NCBI GenBank assembly: GCA_023475565.1 | Contig: JAMCVT010000006.1 | Span: 1-60,013, forward strand | Length of the DNA: 60,013 nt | From: Actinomycetota bacterium | GTDB taxonomy: Bacteria > Bacillota > Desulfotomaculia > Desulfotomaculales > Desulfocucumaceae | Reading direction: 5' to 3' | Shown here: one piece after another, positions 42,190 through 51,681 of the stretch | How positions within the stretch are numbered: position 1 is the stretch's first letter | How the letters are laid out: each line of letters opens with the position of its first letter | The notes under the pieces: generated by a model | What the model was told of the DNA's origin: nothing | Seen by the model: only the letters and a program-made list of their open reading frames with translations | The model's database searches: none | Position numbers and translations under genes: made by a program

Positions 42190-43740
42190 TTGAAGTCCAA
42201 GCTCTATATCATTATTTCACTGGCAGCGCTTCTTTTCCTGGCCGGGGGCTGCATCAGCGCAGCGGGCTGGAATCTCACAGGAGGCCGTAATGAAATTGTT
42301 ATTCTGCAGGAAAGCCTGCCGGACACCCTGGACCCGTCAAAGAATTCATCCTATGAAAATGTTCTTCCCCTGACGGGGATTTATGAGGGACTTGTAAAAC
42401 TAAACCCTGCCACACTGGCCCCCGAACCCTGCCTGGCCCGGAGCTGGGAAGTCTCCGGGGACGGGATGCGCTGGACATTTAATCTTTTCCCCGGAATAAA
42501 GTTCAGTGACGGCACCCCCTGCAACGCAGAAGCAGTGCAGGCCAGCATGGCCAGGTCTTTGACGCTGAAGGAAACAGATCCATACCCCGCCTTCGTTTTT
42601 GCCCCGGTAGCCTCAATTGATACCAGTGGTGAATACACTGTGTCCTTCACCCTAAAGAACCCCTTCACCCCTTTTATAAAGAACCTGGCCCTGCCCTTCG
42701 CCGCCCCGGTGGTGAGCCCTGCCGCCCTGGCAAAGTATGGAGACAGGTTTTGGGAAAACCCCTCGGGCACCGGGCCGTACATGGTTGACAGCTTCGGGAA
42801 AAATAAAATTGTGCTGCGGCCCAACCCTTATTACCGGGCCGGGCCGGCACCCTGCAAAATGGTATTTAAAGCGTTGTCCGACCCTGCCGGCAGGTCCGAC
42901 CAGCTGCTGCGCGGAAAAGCCGATGTTATATTCTACCCGGCCGCCGGGAGCCTTGAAACACTGAGGTCAAAAAACATGAAAATAATTTCTCTGCCGGGAC
43001 TGGACTTGAGTTTTATCGGCTTCTACACCGACAAGGCGCCCTTTTCTGACAGGGAGCTCCGCAGGGTCATAGCCGGGTCCCTGGACAGGGAAAAAATAGT
43101 CTCCTCGGTGCTGGAAGGAGAGGGAGTGCCTGCTGCCGGCGTATTACCCCCATCCCTCGCCGGATCAAAAATGTCTAAAGGCCCCGCATACACCCCCGGA
43201 CAGGTGCGTGAAATAATTTCCCGCAAAGGGTATCCCGGCGGTATGGACATTACCCTTATAACCTACGGGGACTCCAAGAGGTACTGCCCGCAGGGGGGAA
43301 GCACCCTGGCCGAGGAAATCAGGCGCCAGCTGGAACCTTCGGGGATAAGGGTCAAGATAACAGCCCGGCCCTGGGGCCGGCACAAGGAAGCAATTCTCAA
43401 CAGGGACGGGGACTTTTTTCTGTACGGGTGGACCTGTGATAATGGTGACCCGGACAATTTCATGCATACCCTTTTCCATTCCACACAGGTGGACAGCGGG
43501 CTCAATGTCTCCCGGTTTTCCAGTCAGAAGCTGGATGTATATCTGCTTACCGCCCGCAGGATTGCCGACGGCAAAGCCAGAAAGATGCTGTATGACGAGG
43601 CCGAAAGCATCATTCAGCAAGAGGCCCCGCTAATCCCTCTAAACCACGGCATGTCCAGAATTGCAGCCGCCCCCGGCGTTAAAGGAATAAATCTTTCCGG
43701 GTTTGGACTGGTAGACCTTTATTCTTTAGAGAAGGATTAA
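42190..43740 (+). CDS. Family 5 extracellular solute-binding lipoprotein (orphan)
   Basis: 516 residues from TTG 42190 behind AAAGGAGG. Lipobox FLAGGC with Cys21. The mature part has the peptide/nickel-binding (SBP_bac_5) fold: DTLDPSKNSSYENVLPLTGIYEGLVKL, LARSWEVSGDGMRWTFNL, IKFSDGTP and GTGPYMV. It captures oligopeptides, nickel or other small ligands for an ABC importer. No permease or ATPase genes follow; the next gene is unrelated. It must use a transporter encoded elsewhere or act as a sensor. Confidence 0.9.
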   Translation: MKSKLYIIISLAALLFLAGGCISAAGWNLTGGRNEIVILQESLPDTLDPSKNSSYENVLPLTGIYEGLVKLNPATLAPEPCLARSWEVSGDGMRWTFNLFPGIKFSDGTPCNAEAVQASMARSLTLKETDPYPAFVFAPVASIDTSGEYTVSFTLKNPFTPFIKNLALPFAAPVVSPAALAKYGDRFWENPSGTGPYMVDSFGKNKIVLRPNPYYRAGPAPCKMVFKALSDPAGRSDQLLRGKADVIFYPAAGSLETLRSKNMKIISLPGLDLSFIGFYTDKAPFSDRELRRVIAGSLDREKIVSSVLEGEGVPAAGVLPPSLAGSKMSKGPAYTPGQVREIISRKGYPGGMDITLITYGDSKRYCPQGGSTLAEEIRRQLEPSGIRVKITARPWGRHKEAILNRDGDFFLYGWTCDNGDPDNFMHTLFHSTQVDSGLNVSRFSSQKLDVYLLTARRIADGKARKMLYDEAESIIQQEAPLIPLNHGMSRIAAAPGVKGINLSGFGLVDLYSLEKD

Positions 43741-43854
43741 GCTGCGCTCTTTTATCACATTTTCCTGTAATTACCTGTATATATAATGATCCCCCCACAA
43801 ATACTAAAATCCGGAAAGCCTTAGGGCAAAATATTTTCCAAGGGGGAGTAATTT

Positions 43855-44571
43855 ATGGATCAGGTAATTCAGCTTCAGCAGCAAATCCAGAGGCTGCAGC
43901 AGGAAATCAATGACATCACCAGTGTATGCAGCCAACTGCAGCAGTCAGAGCAGGCCAACGCCATTCAGCTCCAGCAGATGACCCAAAAAGAAATGCTGGC
44001 CACCCAGGGCCTCAGAAGAATTCAGCAGGTAGCCAGCCAGCTCAGCCAGGACATTAACCAGATTTCAAGCATTACCCAGCAGATGGCCACCCAGGTTCCT
44101 CTGCATAGGGCAGTACAGACCACCGGTGTTTTCCCCGGAACATATACCACCTATGCCGGTCTTTCCAGCCAGAATCCCGGAACAGGTGTTTTTAGCAGCC
44201 AGAACCAGCCGGGCGCCTTCGGGCAGAGCAATATTCCCAACATCAGCATGGGCCCGTCGGTAACACAGCTTCCTCTCTACACCCAGGGGTACAGCCCCAA
44301 CCTGTTCGGCTCCGGCAACCAGTTGGGGACCGGCAGCCAGGCCTTTTCAAACAATGCAAATCAGTTCGGCTTGGGCACCCAGGCCTTTTCGAACGCCGCG
44401 CCAAACCAGTTCGGCATGGGCATTCAGGGAAACCTGGCCAGCAGCCTGTACAACCCAATGCAAACCACCAGCATGGGTATGGCCGCACCGGGCATGCAAA
44501 CTCAAAGCAACCTGGGGACATTATCCGCCGGCTATTCTCCTTACCAGTCAAACCAATTCGGCTTCAGATAA
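43855..44571 (+). CDS. Gln-rich coiled-coil protein with NQFG repeats
   Basis: 238 residues from ATG 43855 (AAGGGGGAG upstream). Residues 1-80 are a Gln-rich coiled coil (QLQQQIQRLQQEINDITSVCSQLQQ). The rest is low-complexity, rich in Gln, Asn, Gly, Ser, Phe and Tyr, with NQFGLGTQAFSN, NQFGMGIQG and a terminal SNQFGFR. There is no signal peptide and almost no charge. It could be a spore-coat or other self-assembling structural protein. I do not recognise a named family. Confidence 0.6.
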   Translation: MDQVIQLQQQIQRLQQEINDITSVCSQLQQSEQANAIQLQQMTQKEMLATQGLRRIQQVASQLSQDINQISSITQQMATQVPLHRAVQTTGVFPGTYTTYAGLSSQNPGTGVFSSQNQPGAFGQSNIPNISMGPSVTQLPLYTQGYSPNLFGSGNQLGTGSQAFSNNANQFGLGTQAFSNAAPNQFGMGIQGNLASSLYNPMQTTSMGMAAPGMQTQSNLGTLSAGYSPYQSNQFGFR

Positions 44572-44602
44572 AAAGCAGCCCCTGGGAAAGAGAAGGAATA
44601 AG

Positions 44603-44640
44603 CAGAGGGTCCGCCAAAACAGCGGGCCCTCTGTATTTTT
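44603..44640 (+). terminator. Terminator of the Gln-rich protein gene
   Basis: A 12-bp stem CAGAGGGTCCGC with GCGGGCCCTCTG (one G-U pair), loop CAAAACA-like, followed by TATTTTTT. Confidence 0.82.
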
Positions 44641-44770
44641 TCCTCCCCTTCCCAATTTCGCCCTGCTGACCGAAAAAGACAATCTTCACCTCTTAACTTT
44701 TACTGTCCATCTTACTATAATAAACACAACACACATTACCATAATATGTAATACCAGGGGAGGTGCCGAC

Positions 44771-45013
44771 ATGGCCAAACCGATAAAAGAAGGGCTTTCA
44801 TACGGCCAAAAGGACATAATGGAGCTTCTTATTGACTTTTCTTCATTCAAGGACAGGGTTGAGAAAAAATTCAGAGACGTGGCCAGGGAACTGGAAGGCA
44901 AGCCCAATGAGCATGAGCTGTGGGTAAACCTTTACATGATTTCTACAGACTACTCCGAGGAGGCCGTCAGCAAAAAGGCCAAACTTGAAAACAGCGTCCA
45001 GAAGGTGTCCTAA
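44771..45013 (+). CDS. Hypothetical 80-residue charged helical protein
   Basis: ATG 44771 follows GGGGAGG; the larger open frame from 44354 overlaps the Gln-rich gene and its terminator and is not credible. The sequence is charged and helical (MELLIDFSSFKDRVEKKFRDVARELEG, YSEEAVSKKAKLENSV). No domain recognised. Followed by a repeat remnant. Confidence 0.62.
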   Translation: MAKPIKEGLSYGQKDIMELLIDFSSFKDRVEKKFRDVARELEGKPNEHELWVNLYMISTDYSEEAVSKKAKLENSVQKVS

Positions 45014-45017
45014 AAAA

Positions 45018-45090
45018 CCGCCGGTATTGCGGCGGTGCCGTCCTTACAGACGGCGGAATTCAGAATTCAGAATGGTGTGAAGGCATTCCT
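45018..45090 (+). repeat. MITE-like element remnant with hairpin flank, copy 4
   Basis: CCGCC-GGTATT-GCGGCGG, then CTTACAGACGGCGG, as at 14999 and 31078. GGAATTCAGAATTCAGAATGG and AAGGCATTCCTT match the left end of the element, after which similarity stops. Nothing else is seen before lgt at 45246. Confidence 0.62.
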
Positions 45091-45245
45091 TGGCTGTATA
45101 ACCACGTGGGATGCATTTAAAGCTTTAGCACTTTAGCTAATGATCACTCCCGGCAGGCTAAAAGAAAATGCTGGCCAGGCAGCCGTTTCACTATTAGAAT
45201 AACAGGTATGAGACGGGAAATGCTATTTTTGGGAGTGATACTAAG

Positions 45246-46007
45246 TTGATTAATCCTGTAGCCTTTGAGATGGGGCCCCTTCAGGTCAGATGGTACGGAA
45301 TTATACTGGCTGCCGCCTTTTTAGCCGGAACCCTGCTGGCATACCGACGGTCTGCCCGGGCAGGAATGGACCCGGACCACATAATCAATCTCATTACCCT
45401 GATTATACCTGCCGCCATAATTGGCGCGCGGCTTTATTACGTTGTCTTCAGCTGGGCCGATTACAGTTATGACCCCTTAAGCGCACTGGCCATATGGCAC
45501 GGGGGCCTGGCCATTCACGGAGGCGTTATCGGGGGTGTCCTGGTTGGACTTTGGTATACCCGCAGGCATAACCTGTCGCCGTGGAATACTGCGGATATCA
45601 TAGCGCCCAGCCTTATACTGGGCCAGGCCATAGGAAGGTGGGGCAACTTTATCAACCAGGAGGCCCACGGTGGGCCTGTTTCCGAGAAATTCATGAACAT
45701 ATTCCCCGGTTTCATAAAAAACCAGATGCTTATAGGAGGGCAGCACTACCAGCCCACTTTTCTTTACGAATCAGCCTGGGATTTCGGGGTCTTCCTTTTC
45801 CTTACCTATTACTGGGGGAGGCGAAAGGTTCCCGGGGAAGTGGCCCTTCTGTACCTTATACTTTATTCCACGGGCCGCCTGGTGGTGGAAGGTCTCAGAA
45901 CCGACAGCCTCATGCTGGGGCCGGTAAGGGTGGCCCAACTGGTAAGTCTGGCCCTTATAATAGCAGGGTCAGCCCTTTTTCATATCAGAAGAAAAAGAAC
46001 CTCCTGA
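45246..46007 (+). CDS. lgt: Prolipoprotein diacylglyceryl transferase
   Basis: 253 residues with seven membrane segments, TTG start with GGGAG upstream. Signature HGGLAIHGGVIGGVLVG and the catalytic region GRWGNFINQEAHGGP are present, as is the C-terminal GRLVVEGLRTDSL. It attaches diacylglycerol from phosphatidylglycerol to the lipobox Cys of prolipoproteins such as the two encoded at 7022 and 42190. A terminator follows. Confidence 0.95.
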   Translation: MINPVAFEMGPLQVRWYGIILAAAFLAGTLLAYRRSARAGMDPDHIINLITLIIPAAIIGARLYYVVFSWADYSYDPLSALAIWHGGLAIHGGVIGGVLVGLWYTRRHNLSPWNTADIIAPSLILGQAIGRWGNFINQEAHGGPVSEKFMNIFPGFIKNQMLIGGQHYQPTFLYESAWDFGVFLFLTYYWGRRKVPGEVALLYLILYSTGRLVVEGLRTDSLMLGPVRVAQLVSLALIIAGSALFHIRRKRTS

Positions 46008-46041
46008 ATATTTACCTATTACAATTCCAACCTCCGAAATA

Positions 46042-46080
46042 AGACCTTTTTGAATTCTTTCAGGAAGGCCTCTTTTTTTT
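46042..46080 (+). terminator. Terminator of lgt
   Basis: AGACCTT (46042-46048) pairs with AAGGCCT (46065-46071) with one mismatch, then eight Ts. The remaining 46081-46308 shows a possible TATAAT (46226) upstream of ftsK and no gene. Confidence 0.65.
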
Positions 46081-46308
46081 CAGCACCTCCTTCCTTATTT
46101 TTACCTGAAAAGACACCATTTTCCTTTCACCCAACAACCCCAATATTGCCAGCAAGGCCCGCCAGGCCTGCCGTCACTTGCTACCAGGGCCATTTTATGG
46201 TAAGCTCATAAAGGATGGAAATGTATATAATCAGGCCATATTGTCACATTAAAACACAGCCTTCTTAAAGAGGTTGGCAGCTAAAAGCAAGAAGTCGGGG
46301 AGAAAAGA

Positions 46309-48555
46309 ATGGCAGCCGGGAATAAAAGAAAAATGCCGGTAAAAGGCAGTAAGCCGTCTACTGAAAAGACGGATAACAACCTCAAATATGAAATATTGGG
46401 CATAGGAATAATCACCCTGGCCTCCCTGGGGACCGCCAGCCTGTTTACCACTGCCCTCGGCGCCGTGGGAGCACTCCTCAGCAGGATTATGGAAATAATA
46501 GCGGGGGAAGCAAGGTACCTGGTAATTATCTCCCTGGTCCTTCTGGGTATCAAACTAATCAAAGAGAAAAGCTATTTCAGGATCACACCCAGGACAGCGG
46601 GATTTCTTATTCTGGTCCTGGTAGTCCTCACCCTGGCCCATATGGACATACCCCGGGACCAGCTAATCAGCCGGGGATACAGGGGCGACGGCGGCGGCAT
46701 AATAGGGGCCGCCTCCGTTTATGCGGCCACAGGCTGCTTTGGCACAGTGGGGACGTACATAGTGCTGGCATCCCTCTCCCTTGTGTCACTGCTGCTTATC
46801 ACCGGGTACACCCTGGGGCAGCTGGGCTTTTTCGCTGCGCTGAGAGCCAGGAAGGCCGGCAGCGGGGCCTGGAGGTGGGTATTTAACTTCCTTACCGAAG
46901 AAATAAAGCCCGATGAAGAAGATGAAGATGAGGACAGCAGCCAAAGGACTGCATTTATAGCCGGGCTGTCCCCGGCGCCGGAAGAGGACCGCCCTTCCCA
47001 GCCTGCGGCGGCAAGGGAAAACGGGACCGGAGGAGACTCCAAAAACAGAAAGAAAGGCTCCCGGGACCGGGTGGAAATAGCCGATATTCCCCCGCTGCCC
47101 CTGGCGGACGGCCGGATATACCGCCTGCCTCCGGATAATTTACTAAAGCTTCCGGAGAAAACTAAAAATGAAGTTTCCGATAAGGAGATGGCGGACCGGG
47201 CCAAAACCCTGGAATCCACCCTGGAAAGCTTCAGCATACAGGCAAGGGTGGTGGGTGTCTCGGTTGGCCCGGCCATTACCCGCTATGAAATACAGCCCCC
47301 ACCCGGCATAAAGGTCAGCCGCATAGTTGGCCTGGCAGACGACATAGCCCTAAACCTGGCAGTCCCCGGAGTGCGGATTGAAGCCCCCATTCCCGGCAAG
47401 GCTGCCGTGGGCATAGAGGTTCCCAACCGGGAAATATCGCCGGTAACCCTAAGGGAGCTGATGGAAAGCCGGGAGTTTAAGAATTCCCCCTCCAGGCTCT
47501 CTGTGGCACTAGGCAAGGATCTGGCCGGGGCCCCCATAGTGGGCGACCTGGGTAAAATGCCCCATCTGCTGGTGGCCGGGGCCACCGGGGCGGGGAAGAG
47601 CGTATGTATAAACACCATTATTGCCAGCATACTTTTCAAGGCCACACCTGACGAGGTAAAGCTTTTAATGGTGGACCCCAAAATGGTGGAGCTCACCAAT
47701 TACAACGGCATTCCCCACCTTATATCCCCGGTGGTGACCGATGCCAAAAAGGCGGCCGGCACCCTGCGCTGGGCTGTCAAGGAAATGGAGCGCCGCTACG
47801 AGACCTTTGCCTCGGCAGGGGTCCGGGATATAGAGAGATATAATAAAACCCACCCCGTGGACCCCGAGGGAGAAAGCCAGCCGCTGCCCTCTGTGGTGAT
47901 CATAATAGATGAGCTGGCTGACCTGATGATGGTTGCCCCGGCTGACGTGGAGGATTCCATATGCAGGCTGGCCCAGATGGCCAGGGCGGCCGGCATACAT
48001 CTGGTTATTGCTACCCAGAGGCCGTCGGTGGATGTTATTACCGGACTTATCAAGGCCAATATACCCTCCAGGATTTCCTTCGCTGTTTCCTCCCTGGTGG
48101 ACTCCAGGACTATTCTGGACATGGGGGGGGCCGAAAAACTGCTGGGGAGAGGCGACATGCTGTTCCTGCCGGTGGGGGCGGCAAAGCCCATACGCTTACA
48201 GGGGGCCTACCTGTCAGACCTGGAGGTGGAAGGGCTGGTAGCGTACCTCAAGGAGCAGGCCCAGCCGGTTTACGACGATCAGGTCCTTACGGCTCCCCCG
48301 GCCAGCGAGGGCGGCGGGGACGCCGACGATGCCCACGATGACCTGCTGGTCCAGGCCGTAAAGATATTTATAGAAAGCGGGACGGCCTCAATATCCCTCC
48401 TCCAGCGCAGGCTCCATATAGGTTACGCCAGGGCCGCCAGGCTGGTGGACATAATGGAAAGGCGCGGCATTGTAGGCGGTTTTGAAGGGAGTAAACCCAG
48501 GAGCATCAGAATGACCCTTGAGCAGTTCGAGCAGACATTCAGGGACCAGTTATAA
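46309..48555 (+). CDS. ftsK: DNA translocase FtsK/SpoIIIE
   Basis: 748 residues. N-terminal membrane domain of about four helices (35-190), an acidic linker ([10 protein letters not shown]), the alpha-beta motor domain with Walker [14 protein letters not shown] and Walker [14 protein letters not shown], and the C-terminal gamma winged helix ([27 protein letters not shown]) that reads chromosome polarity sequences. It pumps DNA through the division or sporulation septum. Length fits the SpoIIIE/SftA-type proteins of spore formers; which of the two roles dominates cannot be told. Confidence 0.95.
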   Translation: MAAGNKRKMPVKGSKPSTEKTDNNLKYEILGIGIITLASLGTASLFTTALGAVGALLSRIMEIIAGEARYLVIISLVLLGIKLIKEKSYFRITPRTAGFLILVLVVLTLAHMDIPRDQLISRGYRGDGGGIIGAASVYAATGCFGTVGTYIVLASLSLVSLLLITGYTLGQLGFFAALRARKAGSGAWRWVFNFLTEEIKPDEEDEDEDSSQRTAFIAGLSPAPEEDRPSQPAAARENGTGGDSKNRKKGSRDRVEIADIPPLPLADGRIYRLPPDNLLKLPEKTKNEVSDKEMADRAKTLESTLESFSIQARVVGVSVGPAITRYEIQPPPGIKVSRIVGLADDIALNLAVPGVRIEAPIPGKAAVGIEVPNREISPVTLRELMESREFKNSPSRLSVALGKDLAGAPIVGDLGKMPHLLVAGATGAGKSVCINTIIASILFKATPDEVKLLMVDPKMVELTNYNGIPHLISPVVTDAKKAAGTLRWAVKEMERRYETFASAGVRDIERYNKTHPVDPEGESQPLPSVVIIIDELADLMMVAPADVEDSICRLAQMARAAGIHLVIATQRPSVDVITGLIKANIPSRISFAVSSLVDSRTILDMGGAEKLLGRGDMLFLPVGAAKPIRLQGAYLSDLEVEGLVAYLKEQAQPVYDDQVLTAPPASEGGGDADDAHDDLLVQAVKIFIESGTASISLLQRRLHIGYARAARLVDIMERRGIVGGFEGSKPRSIRMTLEQFEQTFRDQL

Positions 48556-48694
48556 AAACGCAGATAGCACTATTGCCCTCTTCCCTAACCAATTAAAATA
48601 TGTAATAATATTAATAAGTCGATGTCTGACGCGCTGCGGCGCAGATCAAATCCGAATATGCCCGTGCGGGACAAAGCGGGGGAGGATGTTTACA

Positions 48695-48850
48695 ATGGTA
48701 GAACAGGTTATTTCCGACTATAGCTATTTTTTCTACACTCTGGTGGTGTGCGGGATTATTGGTGTGTTTGCGGCCATCTATAAAAAGCCTGTTGAAAAAA
48801 TAATGGCGGAAACAGAGGAAAAAGCTAACGGACGTACCGCCCATCATTAA
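48695..48850 (+). CDS. Small membrane protein (51 residues)
   Basis: ATG 48695 behind GGGGGAGGATG. One membrane helix (YFFYTLVVCGIIGVFAAIY, about residues 11-29) and a charged tail KKPVEKIMAETEEKANGRTAHH. The upstream extension of the frame overlaps ftsK's end and is not likely to be translated. Followed by a good terminator, so it is a self-contained unit. Function unknown. Confidence 0.65.
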   Translation: MVEQVISDYSYFFYTLVVCGIIGVFAAIYKKPVEKIMAETEEKANGRTAHH

Positions 48851-48856
48851 TATCAG

Positions 48857-48884
48857 GCAGGCTATTCTAAAGCCTGCTTTATTT
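48857..48884 (+). terminator. Terminator of the 51-residue membrane protein gene
   Basis: GCAGGCT pairs with AGCCTGC, loop ATTCTAA, followed by TTTATTTG. Confidence 0.75.
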
Positions 48885-48956
48885 GTTAGTGCTTTTTTAT
48901 GTTTTTTTAATTTTGCATAATAAGCTGCTGTTTCCAGGAAAGCTATAGTACAGGGG

Positions 48957-49820
48957 GTGAATGGCACGCAGAAGCGGATTTTACCGGTTATCGCCCTGTT
49001 ATTAGCAGCCCTGTCCGGATACTGGCTCCTTTTCGGAGCAGACAACAGCCCGGTAAATTTACCCGGTGCCCAAATGTCTGAGCCCGGCAGGGAGTTCATG
49101 GACATTTCCGTTTATTATGTCAAGTTTACAGACAAGGATGCCTGCCTGGCAAGAGAAGTCCACCAGGTCCCCTTTACCAACGACGGCCCGCAGGCAGCAG
49201 TGAAGGAGCTGATCGCCGGAAACCCGCGGACTGAGGGGGCAGCTAAGGTTCTGCCGGCCGGCACCCGGCTGCTTGGCATTAACATAAATGCCGACGGCCT
49301 GGCTACAGTTAATTTTTCCGGAGAGGTCCTCAATGCAAATGTCGGAGCCTCTGGAGAAATTCTGGGAATACAGAGCATAGTAAACACTCTAACCGAATTT
49401 CCCCAGATAAAGGGTGTATCCTTCCAGGTGAACGGCCAGCTGGACAGAAGAACCATGGACTGGTGGGGGCATGTGGGCCTGTACGAGCAGCCTTTCAGAA
49501 GAAACCTTGAACAGGTCAATGAGCCGGCTGTATGGGTTACCCACCCGGTTGAAAACCAGACTGCCGGGGTTCCCCTACTGGTAAAGGGCAGCGCCCTGGT
49601 CCCAGGTGGCAGTGTAACTGCCCGCCTGCTGGATGAAAACGGCAAAAAAATAGCCGAGGGCACGGCTGACGGACCGCAGAGAGCCCCGGTCAGGGGAGAA
49701 TTTGAAATAAGGTTAACCTTTAATCCTCCCGGAAAGGGGAAGGGCACCCTGGAAGTATTCCCTGCCGGAAAAGGCGGGTCACCGCAGGATATTGTAAAAA
49801 TACCTATACAATGGCCGTAG
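48957..49820 (+). CDS. GerMN-domain lipoprotein-like / spore germination protein
   Basis: 287 residues. An N-terminal hydrophobic anchor (ILPVIALLLAALSGYWLLF) has no clear lipobox. Residues 50-165 form a GerMN domain (VYYVKFTDKDACLAREVHQVPF, ELIAGNPRTEGAAKVLPAGTRLLGINI, VNFSGEVLNANVGASGEILGIQSIVNTLTEFP). Residues 195-285 match the Gmad2 Ig-like domain that often follows it (VTHPVENQTAGVPLLVKGSALVPGGSV). Related to GerM, needed for spore germination and sporulation in Bacillus. It would sit on the outer face of a membrane. The GTG start sits inside the GGGGG tract, so the start is uncertain. Confidence 0.85.
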   Translation: MNGTQKRILPVIALLLAALSGYWLLFGADNSPVNLPGAQMSEPGREFMDISVYYVKFTDKDACLAREVHQVPFTNDGPQAAVKELIAGNPRTEGAAKVLPAGTRLLGININADGLATVNFSGEVLNANVGASGEILGIQSIVNTLTEFPQIKGVSFQVNGQLDRRTMDWWGHVGLYEQPFRRNLEQVNEPAVWVTHPVENQTAGVPLLVKGSALVPGGSVTARLLDENGKKIAEGTADGPQRAPVRGEFEIRLTFNPPGKGKGTLEVFPAGKGGSPQDIVKIPIQWP

Positions 49821-49869
49821 CCGGACGGCCGTAATTATATTAAGTACAAACTGTAAGGAGGCAGGATCA

Positions 49870-50028
49870 TTGGCAAGGCAAAAGGCTGTTGTTGCAGCGG
49901 AAGTACTGCAGATAAACAATGTCCAAACTATTGCAGCCAGGGTAATAAAGGACATGTTATGGGTCGCGGTCAGCGTGGCGGTGGCCATAGGCACAGGGTT
50001 TGCAGTGGGCAGTTTCTTTCAATTTTAA
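49870..50028 (+). CDS. Small membrane protein (52 residues)
   Basis: TTG 49870 behind AAGGAGG (ideal spacing). The first 28 residues are amphipathic (ARQKAVVAAEVLQINNVQTIAARVIKD), the last 24 form a membrane helix (LWVAVSVAVAIGTGFAVGSFF). It lies 49 bases after the GerMN gene and shares the bidirectional terminator at 50041. Possibly part of the germination unit; no known family. Confidence 0.65.
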   Translation: MARQKAVVAAEVLQINNVQTIAARVIKDMLWVAVSVAVAIGTGFAVGSFFQF

Positions 50029-50040
50029 AACTGAGGTAAA

Positions 50041-50079
50041 AAATGAAGGCCCCCTTTTCGGGGGCCTTCATTTTTTACC
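50041..50079. terminator. Bidirectional terminator
   Basis: Perfect 14-bp stem AAATGAAGGCCCCC with GGGGGCCTTCATTT, loop TTTTC, T runs on both sides. It ends the GerMN/small-protein unit on the plus strand and the convergent membrane protein gene on the minus strand. Confidence 0.9.
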
Positions 50080-50329
50080 TCAGCCAGAAGTACCAGACGA
50101 CCATTCCGGCCGCAATGAAGACAATTTTTACAGGTATAATTTTACCTTCACTGATTATGCCCTTCATCTTAATCCACTCAACCGCCGCCAGAGGAACGAT
50201 CACCACGATAAAAATAGCCCTGGCGGCAGGCACAAAACCGGGATTGTTAATGGTTAAAAACCATAGCAGCCCGGCCCAGGCAAGTATCGCCCCGGCTAAC
50301 AGGGCCGGGCCCCGCTGTTTCCTGTCCAT
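50075..50329 (-). CDS. Hypothetical membrane protein (84 residues)
   Basis: ATG 50329 with GGGGAG nine bases upstream. Three hydrophobic segments (LLAGAILAWAGLLWFLTI, AIFIVVIVPLAAVEWI, KIVFIAAGMVVWYFWL). No family recognised. Convergent with the germination unit through a shared terminator. Confidence 0.62.
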   Translation of the reverse strand: MDRKQRGPALLAGAILAWAGLLWFLTINNPGFVPAARAIFIVVIVPLAAVEWIKMKGIISEGKIIPVKIVFIAAGMVVWYFWLR

Positions 50330-50434
50330 TATATCACTCTCCCCGTTATTACTTTCCTCCCCCGGACAATGAAATCCTTCCTTTTGAACAATATACAAGC
50401 ACATTTCATATGGTAAATCAAAAAGGTGATTTTT

Positions 50435-51484
50435 TTGTCCCTGAATCTGGTAAGAATCCGGAGCGCCGGTGAAATGGACTCCTTCATCAGCCTTCCCCTT
50501 AACTTATCAGCCTACCGGCACAAAGGTAAGGACAATAACTTAATGCTGGAAACCGCCGGAAGTTTTGATCCGTCCCTCAACCCGGTGCATAGGCACATTA
50601 AGACGGCTCTTTTCATGGTATACAGGGGAAAAGCCCCGGTGGGAAGAATTGCCGCCATAAAAGATCTGCTTAGCCCCCAAAGGGAAACGGGATTTTTCGG
50701 GTGCTTCGAGTGTGCCAACCATTCCGGGGCCGCCGCCCTGCTGCTGTCATCAGCTAAAAAATGGCTTTGGGAAAAGGGCTGCAGGAGCATGATCGGGCCG
50801 GCAACATTCAACACCAACCAGAAGGTGGGCCTTCTGCTGGAGGGCACCCCCGCCCCCCAGCCCATGATTCCCTGCAACCCCTCTTATTACAATGATCTGA
50901 TGATAAAATCAGGCCTTTTGAAGCACACTGACCTGTACACTTTCAGCTGGCGTATTGGGACCGGCCTGGGTGGCAAAATAAGGGGTAAGGCCGCCCGTGC
51001 CGGTCAGATGCCGGGAGTGGCCATAAAGCCTATCCAGCCTTCCGGTTCCACCCGGGAAGCCGGCCTGGTGCGGGACCTCTTTAACGGGTCCATGTACGGC
51101 AACTGGGGATTTATCCCCCTGACCACCGCCGAGTCCTCCGCCATGATGAAATACTGCTCGGCCTTCGCCGACCCGGATTTGATGGTTACCGTATGGTATA
51201 AGGGGCAGCCCGCCGGCATGTTTATATTTCTTCCCACCGGCCTTTCCCGCAAAGCCCCCCCCAAATCGGTCAGGGCGGCGGTTATGGGGGTGCTGCCCTC
51301 TTTTCGCCGCACCGGGCTGGGGTCGTATATGATTGGGTACCTGGAAGAGTTGATCCGGCGTAAGGGCTACCGGCAGGTGGAAATATCCATGGTTCACGAA
51401 GGAAACGGCCCCGTGCGGAATCTTCTGTCACAGTCCGGGGCCGATGTTACCGGCATATTCCGGGTATACCATGCCCCCCGGTAA
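50435..51484 (+). CDS. GNAT-family N-acetyltransferase
   Basis: 349 residues from TTG 50435 (AAAGGTG six bases upstream). The C-terminal GNAT fold contains the acetyl-CoA pyrophosphate loop region VLPSFRRTGLGSYMIGYLEELIRRKGY and the following ISMVHEGNGPVRNLLSQSGA. The N-terminal half (PVGRIAAIKD, GFFGCFECAN, WLWEKGCRSMIGPATFNTN) matches the long YghO-like subgroup. Substrate not predictable. It is the last ordinary gene before the catabolic island. Confidence 0.8.
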   Translation: MSLNLVRIRSAGEMDSFISLPLNLSAYRHKGKDNNLMLETAGSFDPSLNPVHRHIKTALFMVYRGKAPVGRIAAIKDLLSPQRETGFFGCFECANHSGAAALLLSSAKKWLWEKGCRSMIGPATFNTNQKVGLLLEGTPAPQPMIPCNPSYYNDLMIKSGLLKHTDLYTFSWRIGTGLGGKIRGKAARAGQMPGVAIKPIQPSGSTREAGLVRDLFNGSMYGNWGFIPLTTAESSAMMKYCSAFADPDLMVTVWYKGQPAGMFIFLPTGLSRKAPPKSVRAAVMGVLPSFRRTGLGSYMIGYLEELIRRKGYRQVEISMVHEGNGPVRNLLSQSGADVTGIFRVYHAPR

Positions 51485-51681
51485 GCTTCTTAATTTGGGC
51501 TTTATCAAATAAATCTGATAAAATGGAGGTCAGGCAAAGGGTTATGAACTCTTGAAAAATCCTTACCTGTGGATTTTTGTTTTAGGCTACTTAACAGTCC
51601 TTATGATTTTGTGGGTTATTGTTAAATTTACATGATTATACAGCGGCTGGAATATATTTAACTTGACATGGTCCTGGGTTT

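Noticed and set aside
44354-44770. A long N-terminal extension of the 80-residue protein at 44771.
   Set aside because: It overlaps the Gln-rich gene in another frame and its terminator.
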